A stretch of DNA of 64,000 bases from Chryseobacterium culicis (GTDB taxonomy: Bacteria; Bacteroidota; Bacteroidia; Flavobacteriales; Weeksellaceae): positions 2,450,665 through 2,514,664 of the forward strand of contig NZ_PCPP01000001.1 of the NCBI RefSeq assembly GCF_002979755.1, given 5' to 3'. The notes beneath the pieces were generated by a model. It was not told the DNA's origin, ran no database searches, and worked only from the letters and a program-made list of their open reading frames with translations. Position numbers and translations under genes: made by a program. Of this stretch, positions 8,641-16,853 are shown piece by piece (the first letter of the stretch is position 1; each line of letters starts with the position of its first letter).

Positions 8641-9918
8641 TTATTCTTCCGACAATTTCTCAGACTGAGATCCGATAAACGGAATTTTCGGAGCCAGGAA
8701 ATATCCGGTAAGGCTGGCAAATAATATTGGCACAAAATAAGTAAATCCTGTTAGTGTTCCCAGAATAATCGTAGTACTCATCGGTGTTCTTGTGACGCAG
8801 GCATTGATAGCCGCCATACAGCTTACAATGGCTAATGTAGTATCTACGTTGGGAAACAAATTATGAATAATTAATCCTAATGTAGTTCCTACAAAAAATA
8901 AAGGAATGATAAATCCTCCTCTCCATCCGGAAGTTACCGTAATGGCAATAGCCAGTATTTTAAAGACCAGAATCAGGATTAAAAAATTCAATCCGAAGTT
9001 TCCTCCGATCAGCTGATTGATCTCGTTGTGCCCAAAGTACCTTGTAATGGGAAAATTATAGGCAATGATTCCTAAAATTATTCCACCTACGAATGTTTTA
9101 ATGTAAATCGGAAATTTTCTGTATTCAAAAATCTTTTTGAAAAATTTAACGACAAAAATGAAGATCCACCCGAAAAGAGTTCCCACAATTCCGAACAATG
9201 TAGCATAAAGAAAATCATACACTCCGGTATAATGATATGCTTTAAGATCCCAGGTTGCTCCGATTCCTAAATGGATAATCAAAGCAAACATCAGATAGCT
9301 GAAACAGCTTGCTACCAACGCAGGAATAATGGCTTTATAATATTCTACAGCATGTTTGTGATGCAAAATTTCCAAAGAAAAAAGACTTCCTCCAAGCGGA
9401 GCACCGAATAATGCTGTAAAACCGGAAGCCATCCCGGCAATACTCAAAGAACGCAGTTCTTCTCCCTTCAGTCTGAAGATTTTCCCCAGCCAGGTTCCCG
9501 TAGATCCTGTGACCTGTACCAATGGCGCTTCAGGACCCAGACTTCCGCCTGATGCAACACAAAAAAGAGAAGAAAGGATCATCGAAGGATTATTCTTCGG
9601 TTCCAGTTTTCCTTTATTAAATCTGATGTTGTTAACGATCAAATGAATTTCTCCCGGATCACCTATAAAATGGATTACCAGCCCGGCCAGCAAGCCACAA
9701 ATGGCCATGATTGGAATCACCTGCCAACCTTGAAACTCAGCCAGAAATTCTGTAAAATGTTCCAGAACGATCCAATATCCTCCGGCAATGATGCCGCCTA
9801 CAAGGCCTGTAACAGCCCACATAAAAAAAGTGCGGCTGAACACAAACGGGTTGAATCTGATAGGTTGATCTAAGAGATTGAATGTTCGTATTAACCGTCT
9901 TCTTCTATTGATTTTCAT
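8641..9918 (-). CDS. ClC-family chloride channel or transporter
   Basis: A 425-residue polytopic inner-membrane protein of the voltage-gated chloride channel family with about ten hydrophobic segments and no C-terminal CBS domains. The motif GSLGPEAPLVQVTGS (about residues 123-137) corresponds to the GxxGREGP region and keeps the gating glutamate. The following FSLEILHH stretch aligns with the region of the proton glutamate of E. coli ClC; by eye the second Glu is Ile here, which would favour a channel over a proton exchanger, but the alignment is unverified. A later GWRGGFIIPLFFVG motif matches the third ion-selectivity region. It is the last gene of a five-gene reverse operon. Confidence 0.9.
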   Translation of the reverse strand: MKINRRRRLIRTFNLLDQPIRFNPFVFSRTFFMWAVTGLVGGIIAGGYWIVLEHFTEFLAEFQGWQVIPIMAICGLLAGLVIHFIGDPGEIHLIVNNIRFNKGKLEPKNNPSMILSSLFCVASGGSLGPEAPLVQVTGSTGTWLGKIFRLKGEELRSLSIAGMASGFTALFGAPLGGSLFSLEILHHKHAVEYYKAIIPALVASCFSYLMFALIIHLGIGATWDLKAYHYTGVYDFLYATLFGIVGTLFGWIFIFVVKFFKKIFEYRKFPIYIKTFVGGIILGIIAYNFPITRYFGHNEINQLIGGNFGLNFLILILVFKILAIAITVTSGWRGGFIIPLFFVGTTLGLIIHNLFPNVDTTLAIVSCMAAINACVTRTPMSTTIILGTLTGFTYFVPILFASLTGYFLAPKIPFIGSQSEKLSEE

Positions 9919-9920
9919 TC

Positions 9921-10307
9921 TTAAATTCTATTTTTAGCAAAGTAAAAAATCAGCATTCCCCAGCTTAAGATCATCATTAAACCTCCAAGTGGAGTGATAG
10001 GACCTAAGAATTTAAGATTCATTCCCAGATAATCCTGCATGCTCAGGAAATAGATACTCACTGAGAACAACAATGTTCCTGCAATCATTAAAATGGAAGT
10101 CCATTTTTCAGCAGAAGTTTCAAATTTTAAGATGTAACCAATGATCAGCAGGAAAAAAGCTGCATACATCTGGTATCTTACTCCTGTTTCAAAACTTTCC
10201 AGTCTTTCCACAGCTAATATTTTCTTTAAAGCGTGTGCTCCGAATGCGCCCAGGATTACAGACACCATTCCGTAAACCGCTCCAAAAACTAAAGTAATTG
10301 TTTTCAT
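9921..10307 (-). CDS. DUF423 family small membrane protein
   Basis: A 128-residue protein with four predicted transmembrane helices. It has the family signature near its start (GAFGAHALKK, about residues 21-30) followed by SFETGVRYQMYAAFFLL. These proteins (YgdD/YwdK type) are widespread in bacteria and have no established function. It begins 1 nt after the preceding stop codon and ends 2 nt before the ClC start, so it is embedded in the operon. Length and topology are normal. Confidence 0.87.
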   Translation of the reverse strand: MKTITLVFGAVYGMVSVILGAFGAHALKKILAVERLESFETGVRYQMYAAFFLLIIGYILKFETSAEKWTSILMIAGTLLFSVSIYFLSMQDYLGMNLKFLGPITPLGGLMMILSWGMLIFYFAKNRI

Positions 10308-10308
10308 T

Positions 10309-11376
10309 TTATAACTCTTCTAATTCTAGGGTTAAATATTTTTTTGTTTTCTCATCCTGCCAGGTTCCGATAATTTTCCTGCCTTGCAGATCTGCTTCCA
10401 CCAAGGCTTTGAAAATCCACTGGTTGGTTTCTTCGCTATAATAATCGTTTTCTATAATAGAGATGTGATTACCTTTTATCTTTCCGTTCCACTCAATCAG
10501 CTTTTTATTTTTATCATACCAGTATTTTGCAGAGAAAGAACCATCATCATATACCTGACTGATCAAAACAGTAACAGAATACTTCCCATCGATCTTTCCC
10601 TTATATAATTTATTATTAAGACTGGTTATCTCTGTCTTTTCAGATCCGGAAATCAGGTTTTTAGCATAAGAACTCCAATATTTATCAAGCTCCTTATAAG
10701 TAAATTCAAGCTCGTGACTTCCCAGATCATCCAGCGCCCGCATAGCATGGTTGGAACATCTTCCGGCAACAAAAGTCAGTTTATCCTTTCCAAAAAAATA
10801 TTTGATACCGTTCAAAGTATAATCCATGAAGCATCCTTCATATAATCCAATCTGCTCCTGAACTTCTTCTGAAGGATTCTTTTCAGATTTCAATTTTACG
10901 AGAAAGTCATTGACTCTTTTTTTGATTTTTTTCTGAATCAAACCTGTAACCGTTTTGGTCGTACTTTTTTGAAATAAATCTTCTGGGTTGATATAGTTTC
11001 CGGTTCTCAGATCAAAATTTTTCCAGTCTGCAAATTCTTCCGGATATGCACCAGAAGCTTCACCATGTATGCCTATCGCTAAAATATTTTTAGGTGTTTC
11101 CAATTTCTCCCAATCATAAAAATAAAGATAATTGGAATAAGAATTGGTTGCTGTAGCAGCCAGTTTAAAAGGGTTTCCTCCAGAATTCGGAATATATTCC
11201 AATTCGTTTACCTGAAGAAAAGTATTAATCTTATTGGCAATTGCCGGATTTCCTGCGTAGGAAACAACAGGAAACACAAAGTTTTCAGATTTAGGTTGCA
11301 GGTTATTTATTTTCACCTCTTTCTGCTGCGAAAAACCTAAACCGGAAATCAATAAGAAAAATACAATACTCTTTTT
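10309..11376 (-). CDS. Exported protein of unknown function, GTG start (start at 11379)
   Basis: About 356 residues with a signal peptide (KKSIVFFLLISGLGFSQQ). The start codon is GTG at 11377-11379, so the true 5' end is 11379; it overlaps by one base the TAG of the 55-residue gene upstream, which indicates translational coupling. The mature part has the pattern of periplasmic DUF3298/DUF4163-like proteins: an N-terminal FVFPVVSYAGNPAIANKIN strand-helix, an LRTGNYINPEDLFQ segment and a later strand-rich region. Two Cys (GRCSNHAMRAL and EGCFMDY) could form a disulfide. Function unknown. The DUF resemblance is tentative. Confidence 0.75.
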   Translation of the reverse strand, partial: KKSIVFFLLISGLGFSQQKEVKINNLQPKSENFVFPVVSYAGNPAIANKINTFLQVNELEYIPNSGGNPFKLAATATNSYSNYLYFYDWEKLETPKNILAIGIHGEASGAYPEEFADWKNFDLRTGNYINPEDLFQKSTTKTVTGLIQKKIKKRVNDFLVKLKSEKNPSEEVQEQIGLYEGCFMDYTLNGIKYFFGKDKLTFVAGRCSNHAMRALDDLGSHELEFTYKELDKYWSSYAKNLISGSEKTEITSLNNKLYKGKIDGKYSVTVLISQVYDDGSFSAKYWYDKNKKLIEWNGKIKGNHISIIENDYYSEETNQWIFKALVEADLQGRKIIGTWQDEKTKKYLTLELEEL

Positions 11377-11378
11377 CA

Positions 11379-11546
11379 CTATTTTGATTTTAAGTACATT
11401 AAAATGAACTTGGCAACCAAAGTAGAAATTCCCAGTATGATAAACATATTGGCAAATCTCTTGGAGCTTCTGAAACCTTCATGGTTTGTTTTCTTCAGAA
11501 AAAATCCAAAAAGAAGGAATACAATAGGCAAAATGATCTGTAACAT
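11379..11546 (-). CDS. 55-residue two-helix membrane protein, coupled to both neighbours
   Basis: The ATG at 11544-11546 shares its A with the TAA of the HMG-CoA reductase gene (TAATG). The stop TAG (11379-11381) shares its G with the GTG of the next gene (TAGTG). The 55-residue product has two hydrophobic segments, LQIILPIVFLLFGFF near the N-terminus and FANMFIILGISTLVAKFIL near the C-terminus, separated by a short basic loop (KKTNHEGFRSSKR). The exact overlaps on both sides, a clean hairpin topology and the position filling an otherwise empty gap support it as real. No function is proposed. Confidence 0.8.
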   Translation of the reverse strand: MLQIILPIVFLLFGFFLKKTNHEGFRSSKRFANMFIILGISTLVAKFILMYLKSK

Positions 11547-12874
11547 TAGTTTTCTCTCATTCTGTTAAATTCATTGATCACCTCATGATGGCTGACAGTC
11601 TTATCTTTAAAATAAGTCACAAAATGCTGCTTTTCCTCTTCTGTAGCTCCCAATTGGTTCAGAATATTCAGTAAGTGCATTTTCATATGTCCTTTCTGAA
11701 TTCCTGTAGTAACCAGAGAACGTAATGCTCCAAAGTTTTGTGCAAGACCTGAAACAGCAAGAATACTCATCAATTCCTGTGCGGAAGGTTTTCCAAGAAG
11801 TGCTAAAGAGAATTTCACCAAAGGATGAAGGTTCGTAAGACCTCCTACAACTCCAACAGAAATAGGAAGATCAATCCAGAATCTGAAAACTCCGTTATCT
11901 GTTGTACAGTGGGTTAAAGATCTGTACTGTCCGTCTCTCGCTGCATACGCATGTGCACAGGCTTCAGTAGCTCTGAAATCATTTCCGGTAGCAATCACAA
12001 CAGCATCTACTCCGTTCATTACTCCTTTATTGTGAGTGGTAGCACGGTAAGGTTCAATTTCTGCAATGGTAACAGCCTGTTTGAATTTAGCGGCAAATTC
12101 TTCAGGAGAAATCCCACTATCGTCTTTTAAATCTTCCATTTTACATGAAACCTCAGCTCTTACGATACAATCAGGCGTAAAGTTCGAAAGGATATTCATT
12201 ACAATCTGTAAAGAATTTTTTTCTTCCTGAGTAAAATCTTCACTGGTTACTACTTCTTGTCTCAATGTTTTTCCAAACTGCTCAAGACAAGAATTGATAA
12301 AGTTTGCCCCCATTGAATCTACCGTATCAAAGCTTGCTTTCAACTGGTAATAATTGGGCATTTCTGCTGTTTTATCAACCAGGCTGATATTAAGAATACC
12401 ACCGCCACGTTTTCTCATGTTGGCCGTAATATCTTCCGTTGATTCGAGAAGTTTTTTCTTTAAACTGAAATTAAAGAAATGTAATAATTTATGAGGTTCT
12501 ACATTAAAAATAAAGTGGGTGTGTCCCAACTTTTCTGTATTGATAATGGTGGTCTTAAAACCACCTTTGTCGATCCAGAATTTAGCGGCTTTGGAAGCTG
12601 CTGCTACTACAGAACTTTCTTCAACAGCCATTGGAAGAGCCAATAGTTTTCCATCGATTAAAAAGTTCGGAGCAATTCCGTACGGCATATAAAAATTAGA
12701 GATGGTGTTTTCAGAAAACTCTTCATGAAGTTTCTGAAGATCTGCATCATCGTTCCAATACTGTTTTAATATATTTTGATATTCCTGGTTTCCTTCAAGA
12801 TATTCGTTTACGAGCCATTCGATTTTCCCCTGCTTTGGAAGCTTGGAAAAACCTTCGATTGGTTTATGATTCAT
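11546..12874 (-). CDS. Hydroxymethylglutaryl-CoA reductase (class II type)
   Basis: Reduces HMG-CoA to mevalonate (or the reverse) in isoprenoid metabolism. The start at 12874 gives 442 residues beginning MNHKPIEGFSKLPKQGK, as in bacterial homologues; an upstream in-frame ATG at 12955 adds 27 unlikely residues. Seen motifs include the Glu-bearing RKRGGGI (about residue 155), DAMGAN-like SMGANFINSC, the TTHNKGVMNGVDA segment with the catalytic Lys, and GGLTNLHPLVK. The C-terminal HMGR region with SHHEVINEFN holds the catalytic His. It is the first gene of a reverse operon that also encodes the 55-residue protein, an exported protein, DUF423 and ClC. Confidence 0.93.
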   Translation of the reverse strand: MNHKPIEGFSKLPKQGKIEWLVNEYLEGNQEYQNILKQYWNDDADLQKLHEEFSENTISNFYMPYGIAPNFLIDGKLLALPMAVEESSVVAAASKAAKFWIDKGGFKTTIINTEKLGHTHFIFNVEPHKLLHFFNFSLKKKLLESTEDITANMRKRGGGILNISLVDKTAEMPNYYQLKASFDTVDSMGANFINSCLEQFGKTLRQEVVTSEDFTQEEKNSLQIVMNILSNFTPDCIVRAEVSCKMEDLKDDSGISPEEFAAKFKQAVTIAEIEPYRATTHNKGVMNGVDAVVIATGNDFRATEACAHAYAARDGQYRSLTHCTTDNGVFRFWIDLPISVGVVGGLTNLHPLVKFSLALLGKPSAQELMSILAVSGLAQNFGALRSLVTTGIQKGHMKMHLLNILNQLGATEEEKQHFVTYFKDKTVSHHEVINEFNRMREN

Positions 12875-12948
12875 GATATAAACTTTAATGAGCCGTAAAT
12901 ATAATGATTTTGAGACTCTTTTTTGTTGATAACTTCTATGAAAAAAGA

Positions 12949-12979
12949 TTGACATTTATCAATTTTGGAACTAAATTTG
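12949..12979 (+). promoter_or_regulatory. Promoter of the radical-SAM gene
   Basis: TTG at 12949-12951 and TAAATTTG at 12972-12979 are separated by 20 nt. Transcription would start near 12986, before the ATG at 13031. Confidence 0.6.
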
Positions 12980-13030
12980 AACAAAATTTAAATGCAATTT
13001 AGATACAAAAAATATCAATTATTTAAAAAT

Positions 13031-14290
13031 ATGAATTTTGACCGCGTGAAAGAAAAGCTTGAAATCCTTGCTGATGCAGCGAAGTATGACGTTTCCTGTT
13101 CATCAAGCGGAGGTACGAGAAAGAATAAAAAGGGAGCTTTGGGAGACAGTTCCGCAAGTGGGATTTGTCATACCTATACAGAAGATGGCAGATGTGTTTC
13201 TTTGCTTAAAATTCTATTGACCAATCATTGTATTTACGATTGTGCTTACTGTGTTTCCAGAAGCTCCAATGATATTAAAAGAGCTGCGTTTACAGTGGAA
13301 GAAGTGGTAGATCTCACCATCAATTTTTATCGCAGAAACTATATTGAAGGTTTATTTCTGAGTTCAGGAATTTTCAAAAATGCGGATACCACGATGGAAC
13401 GACTTGTAAGAGTTGCCAAAAAACTTCGGCTGGAAGAGAACTTTAACGGATATATCCATCTTAAATCTATTCCGGGAGCAAGTGACGGTTTGATGCAGGA
13501 AGCGGCTTTATATGCAGACCGTTTATCAGTAAATATTGAAATCCCGACCGAAAGTGGATTAAAATTGCTGGCTCCTGAAAAAAACAGACAGGACATGATC
13601 AGCCCGATGCGGTATATTCAAAAAGGAATCACTCAGTATCAGGATGAAAAAAAGGTATTGAAGAAAGTTCCCAAATTTGCTCCGGCAGGTCAATCTACGC
13701 AGATGATCGTGGGAGCAACCAATGAAAACGACCTGCAGATCATCAAAGTTGCCGATCATTTTTATAAAAATTTTAATCTGAAAAGGGTTTATTATTCCGG
13801 ATATGTTCCTGTTTTAGAAGATCAGAGACTGCCTTCTTTAACAACAGAAGTTCCCATGCTTCGTGAAAACCGATTGTATCAGTCTGACTGGCTGATGCGG
13901 TTTTATGGTTTTAAAGCAGAAGAGATTTTGGATCCGAATATGCCCTTCCTTGATCTTGAAGTAGACCCAAAGTTAAGCTGGGCTCTAAGAAACCTCGACC
14001 AGTTTCCTATTAATCTTCAGACCGCTGAATATCAGATGATTTTAAGAATTCCAGGGATTGGAGTAAAAACGGCGCAGAAAATTATCAGTGCAAGACGCTT
14101 TCAGATTTTAACAATGGATCATTTGAAAAAGTTGGGTGCTGCTGTAAACCGGGCAAAATATTTCATTGATTTTAATGCAGGGAATGCTTACCTAAGATAT
14201 TTAGCGGATAAAAACTTCAGAAAGCTGCTGATAGGCGGAAGTTCCTCAAAGTTTCACCATCAGTTTTCACAACAGCTGACTTTATTTTGA
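13031..14290 (+). CDS. Putative DNA modification/repair radical-SAM protein
   Basis: A 419-residue radical-SAM enzyme with CxxxCxxC cysteines in NHCIYDCAYCVSR (about residues 64-76) that would bind the [4Fe-4S] cluster. The N-terminus (MNFDRVKEKLEILADAAKYD) and the C-terminal helix-hairpin-helix (LRIPGIGVKTAQKIISARR) match the family known as the uracil-DNA-glycosylase-linked radical-SAM protein (TIGR03916 type, from memory). The HhH suggests DNA binding. An upstream ATG at 12992 would add 13 residues; the start at 13031 matches the usual N-terminus. The partner protein of the same system follows 164 nt downstream. The reaction catalysed is not known. Confidence 0.88.
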   Translation: MNFDRVKEKLEILADAAKYDVSCSSSGGTRKNKKGALGDSSASGICHTYTEDGRCVSLLKILLTNHCIYDCAYCVSRSSNDIKRAAFTVEEVVDLTINFYRRNYIEGLFLSSGIFKNADTTMERLVRVAKKLRLEENFNGYIHLKSIPGASDGLMQEAALYADRLSVNIEIPTESGLKLLAPEKNRQDMISPMRYIQKGITQYQDEKKVLKKVPKFAPAGQSTQMIVGATNENDLQIIKVADHFYKNFNLKRVYYSGYVPVLEDQRLPSLTTEVPMLRENRLYQSDWLMRFYGFKAEEILDPNMPFLDLEVDPKLSWALRNLDQFPINLQTAEYQMILRIPGIGVKTAQKIISARRFQILTMDHLKKLGAAVNRAKYFIDFNAGNAYLRYLADKNFRKLLIGGSSSKFHHQFSQQLTLF

Positions 14291-14358
14291 TCCTGATATT
14301 AAATACAAATAACACGAATATTTTCACGAATGATCACAAATTTATAATACAACACTCC

Positions 14359-14427
14359 TGTCATTCTGACGAAGGAAGAATCTCTTCAATTAACCCGATT
14401 CTTCATTTTATTTCATTCAGAATGACA
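14359..14427. repeat. Short inverted repeat of the GTCATTCTGA type
   Basis: GTCATTCTGACGAAGGAAGAAT at the left and ATTCAGAATGACA at the right form an imperfect hairpin in the gap between the radical-SAM gene and its partner. An inner pair, GAAGAATC and GATTCTTC, also pairs. This sequence type is common between genes in Bacteroidota. Confidence 0.6.
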
Positions 14428-14454
14428 AACACAAATAAATTTTAAATTAAATAC

Positions 14455-15213
14455 ATGACAACCCTACTCTACGATGGCAGTTTCGACGGACTTTTCACTG
14501 CGATATTTGAAGTTTTCGAATACCGTTATAAAGATGTAGAGATCACAAGTAGAGAAAGATTTCATCAGGAAAATATTTTTGCTGAGATCCATGAAGTTAT
14601 TACCCAGACAGAAAAATCTGAAAGGGTTCTGAACAAACTGGAACAGAATATTGGAAAACAGGGCGTTTATAAACTTTTAAAAGTTTTTTTATCAGAAGAG
14701 TCTCATTTTGAAAACCTCATCTTGTCTGCGGTAAGACAATCTATGAAGCATCCGGAAGAAAATATCCTTGAAAATTTTGCTGATTCTGATATTTTGAAAA
14801 TCTCTAAAATCGGGAAATCAGTAGACAGGGAAAGACATAGAATGACTGCATTTGTCCGTTTTGAAAAAATGCAGGATGGTGTTTTCTTCTCCAAAATAGA
14901 TCCCGACTTCAATGTTCTTCCTTTGATCAGAAAACATTTTAAAGACCGATATCAGGATCAGAAATGGATGATCTATGATCTTCGAAGAAACTACGGAATT
15001 CTTTATGATTTGGAGAACTGTGATTTCTTTTACCCCGATGAGAAACTGGATTTCAATCAGTATCAGCAGAAATTTCATGATGAGGAAAAGAGTTATCAGG
15101 TACTTTGGCAACGCTATTTTACCAAAACAAATATTGTGGAACGAAAAAATATAAAGCTCCATATTCAGCATGTTCCGAAAAGATATTGGAAGTATCTGAC
15201 TGAAAAATGGTAG
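14455..15213 (+). CDS. Probable DNA-metabolism protein linked to the radical-SAM partner (TIGR03915/DUF4130 type)
   Basis: A 252-residue cytosolic protein. Its N-terminus (TLLYDGSFDGLFTAIFEVFE) and the region around YDLRRNYGILYDLENC fit the family that is nearly always encoded next to the radical-SAM protein upstream and, in many bacteria, is fused to a uracil-DNA-glycosylase domain. No glycosylase domain is present here: the protein ends shortly after HVPKRYWKYLTEKW. The family's biochemical role is not established. The pairing on one strand supports a joint role in nucleic-acid modification or repair. Confidence 0.85.
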   Translation: MTTLLYDGSFDGLFTAIFEVFEYRYKDVEITSRERFHQENIFAEIHEVITQTEKSERVLNKLEQNIGKQGVYKLLKVFLSEESHFENLILSAVRQSMKHPEENILENFADSDILKISKIGKSVDRERHRMTAFVRFEKMQDGVFFSKIDPDFNVLPLIRKHFKDRYQDQKWMIYDLRRNYGILYDLENCDFFYPDEKLDFNQYQQKFHDEEKSYQVLWQRYFTKTNIVERKNIKLHIQHVPKRYWKYLTEKW

Positions 15214-15536
15214 TCTGAAATCCATATTGTGGATAACTTTTTATTTCAGCGAAAAAAGAGATAATTTTAAACTCTTTTTTGAAACATATCATTTAACCTA
15301 TTAATTTTGTGGAAGATATAATTCACATTATTTGAAAACTCATATTGTGGATAACTTTTTACAGTTAACATACCGTTAACATTGAAAATATTTCAAAACA
15401 GTTTTTTCCTTAAAAACTAAGCCGATTAAGACATTTCTAAAAGAATAAGGAATACGAAAACCTTATGTAAATAAATGAAAACCCGTTATTTATATAATAA
15501 GAATTGAAATCAACATTTCAAATTTGTGGATAACTT
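15214..15536. other. AT-rich gap with three perfect DnaA boxes: candidate replication-origin-type site
   Basis: This 323-nt gap lies between convergent genes and carries the 9-mer TGTGGATAA (TTATCCACA on the other strand) at 15228-15236, 15346-15354 and 15525-15533. All three are in the same orientation and each is followed by CTTTT. A near-match (TGTGGAAGA) is at about 15308. The stretch 15485-15508 is almost pure A/T, and GTTAACAT is directly repeated at about 15364 and 15375. Only isolated copies of the 9-mer were noticed elsewhere (1509 in a coding region, 60818 in a gap). oriC in Bacteroidota is often away from dnaA. The cluster is directly visible; the function is inferred. Confidence 0.5.
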
Positions 15537-16337
15537 TTACTTTTTAATCGTTCGCAATGCTTTTTTGACGATATACTGCGTTTCTTTTGTGGGACTTTCC
15601 CGAAGCCATTCGTCACAGATTTCCACCACGAACTCGGGTTGTGATTTACTTGCATCATTCAGCCAATTACCAACACTATCCTGCACATATCGGGAGGAAT
15701 CGGATCGTAAAGGTTCTAAAATTTCCAGTCCTAGTCCCGGATTTTGTTTTAAAGAATCAATATGTTCACACCAAACACCTCTTGGTCTGGTAGATTCACT
15801 GGCGAAACGTCTCACATTTTCATTGTCATGCTGGGTCCATTCTGATAAAACAGATAAGCTTTCGACAAGATTTTTTGAAATATCCGGACGTACGGTCATC
15901 CAGCATATTTCCCTCACTCCAAAATGGGTATCAGAAGCAAACGGCTGGATTTTGTTTAATTTCTCTCTGAATGTCAAATTACTGTTTCTTCCAATCGTAT
16001 AAGCAGCCCAGCATCGCACCAGGTCTGACGGATGGGTTGATAGCTTCAGCAGAAATTCTTCATCTTTATTATTTTCAGCCCAATGCAGCAAACTAATTCC
16101 AATGGTTTCATTAATGGTATTAACAGTTTGTTTTTTCAGCTGATCTACATTTTCTAAAATGGGTTTCAAATATTCTGTACGGTGATTCTGCTGAAGAAGA
16201 TTTTCCAACAACAGCCTTTGATCTACTGCCAGCCATTCAGTAAGATTTGCGGTTTCAATTTCACCTTTGTTCAGCTGTTCTAAGATATCAGAGGGAATAT
16301 CTTTGATGGAGCGGGCTCCTTTTCGTTTTTCCGTCAT
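15537..16337 (-). CDS. DNA alkylation repair protein, HEAT-repeat (AlkC/AlkD-like) family
   Basis: A 266-residue all-helical protein built from HEAT-like repeats (for example LVRCWAAYTIGRNS and ENVRRFASESTRPRG). The motif VRRFASESTRPRGVWCEHI closely resembles the RRxxSExxRPR region of AlkC-type glycosylases, which remove 3-methyladenine without base flipping. The N-terminal helix region is shorter than in some AlkC proteins. It lies next to the radical-SAM DNA-repair pair but on the opposite strand, and is divergent from the HxlR regulator. Catalytic activity cannot be judged by eye. Confidence 0.8.
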   Translation of the reverse strand: MTEKRKGARSIKDIPSDILEQLNKGEIETANLTEWLAVDQRLLLENLLQQNHRTEYLKPILENVDQLKKQTVNTINETIGISLLHWAENNKDEEFLLKLSTHPSDLVRCWAAYTIGRNSNLTFREKLNKIQPFASDTHFGVREICWMTVRPDISKNLVESLSVLSEWTQHDNENVRRFASESTRPRGVWCEHIDSLKQNPGLGLEILEPLRSDSSRYVQDSVGNWLNDASKSQPEFVVEICDEWLRESPTKETQYIVKKALRTIKK

Positions 16338-16431
16338 ACTATTTAATGATTATCTTTACAAAAGTCTGAAAGTAAGCAGACAAAAACAATACCGCATATT
16401 TTTCTCCCCTGGGGATAAAAAAGTCAATTTT

Positions 16432-16773
16432 ATGGAAATAAAGGAAAGAGCTGAAGAAAATAAAATCTGTCCGTTGGAAGTTGCTGTCAATACCATCAGC
16501 GGGAAATGGAAAATTCCTATTGTGTGGCAGATCAATGAAGGGAAAAAACGTCCCAGTGAATTTTTGCGTGGTATTGCAAAAGTGGACCGAAGAGTTCTTA
16601 ATCAACAGCTGACTGAAATGGTGGAAGATGGTATTTTAACAAAGCAATCTTTTAATGAACTTCCTCCAAGAGTTGAATACACTCTTACGGAACTGGGAGA
16701 AAAATTAGTGAAAATCCTCTGGCAACTGAATGATTGGGGAAAACTTTTAATTCCGGAAAAAGGAAAGGTGTAA
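16432..16773 (+). CDS. HxlR-family winged-helix transcriptional regulator
   Basis: A 113-residue regulator with the HxlR signature: CPLEVAVNTISGKWKIPIVW at the start, GIAKVDRRVLNQQLTEM as the recognition helix region, and PPRVEYTLTELGEKL as the wing. The start at 16432 matches the usual HxlR N-terminus with one cysteine (C13); an in-frame extension upstream would run into the divergent repair gene. The family senses electrophiles or oxidants via that Cys in some members. Its target may be the divergent alkylation-repair gene (inference from position only). Confidence 0.88.
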   Translation: MEIKERAEENKICPLEVAVNTISGKWKIPIVWQINEGKKRPSEFLRGIAKVDRRVLNQQLTEMVEDGILTKQSFNELPPRVEYTLTELGEKLVKILWQLNDWGKLLIPEKGKV

Positions 16774-16853
16774 ACAGGTTTTAAATCTTCATATTTTCAG
16801 AATCCTTATTGCCAGATATCTAAAAAAAAGATCTTTGTATCAACTAAAAACGC

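Noticed and set aside
14818..15225. Reverse 135-codon ORF over the radical-SAM partner gene
   Set aside because: Antisense to a gene with clear family membership; hydrophobic bias is that of a shadow frame.
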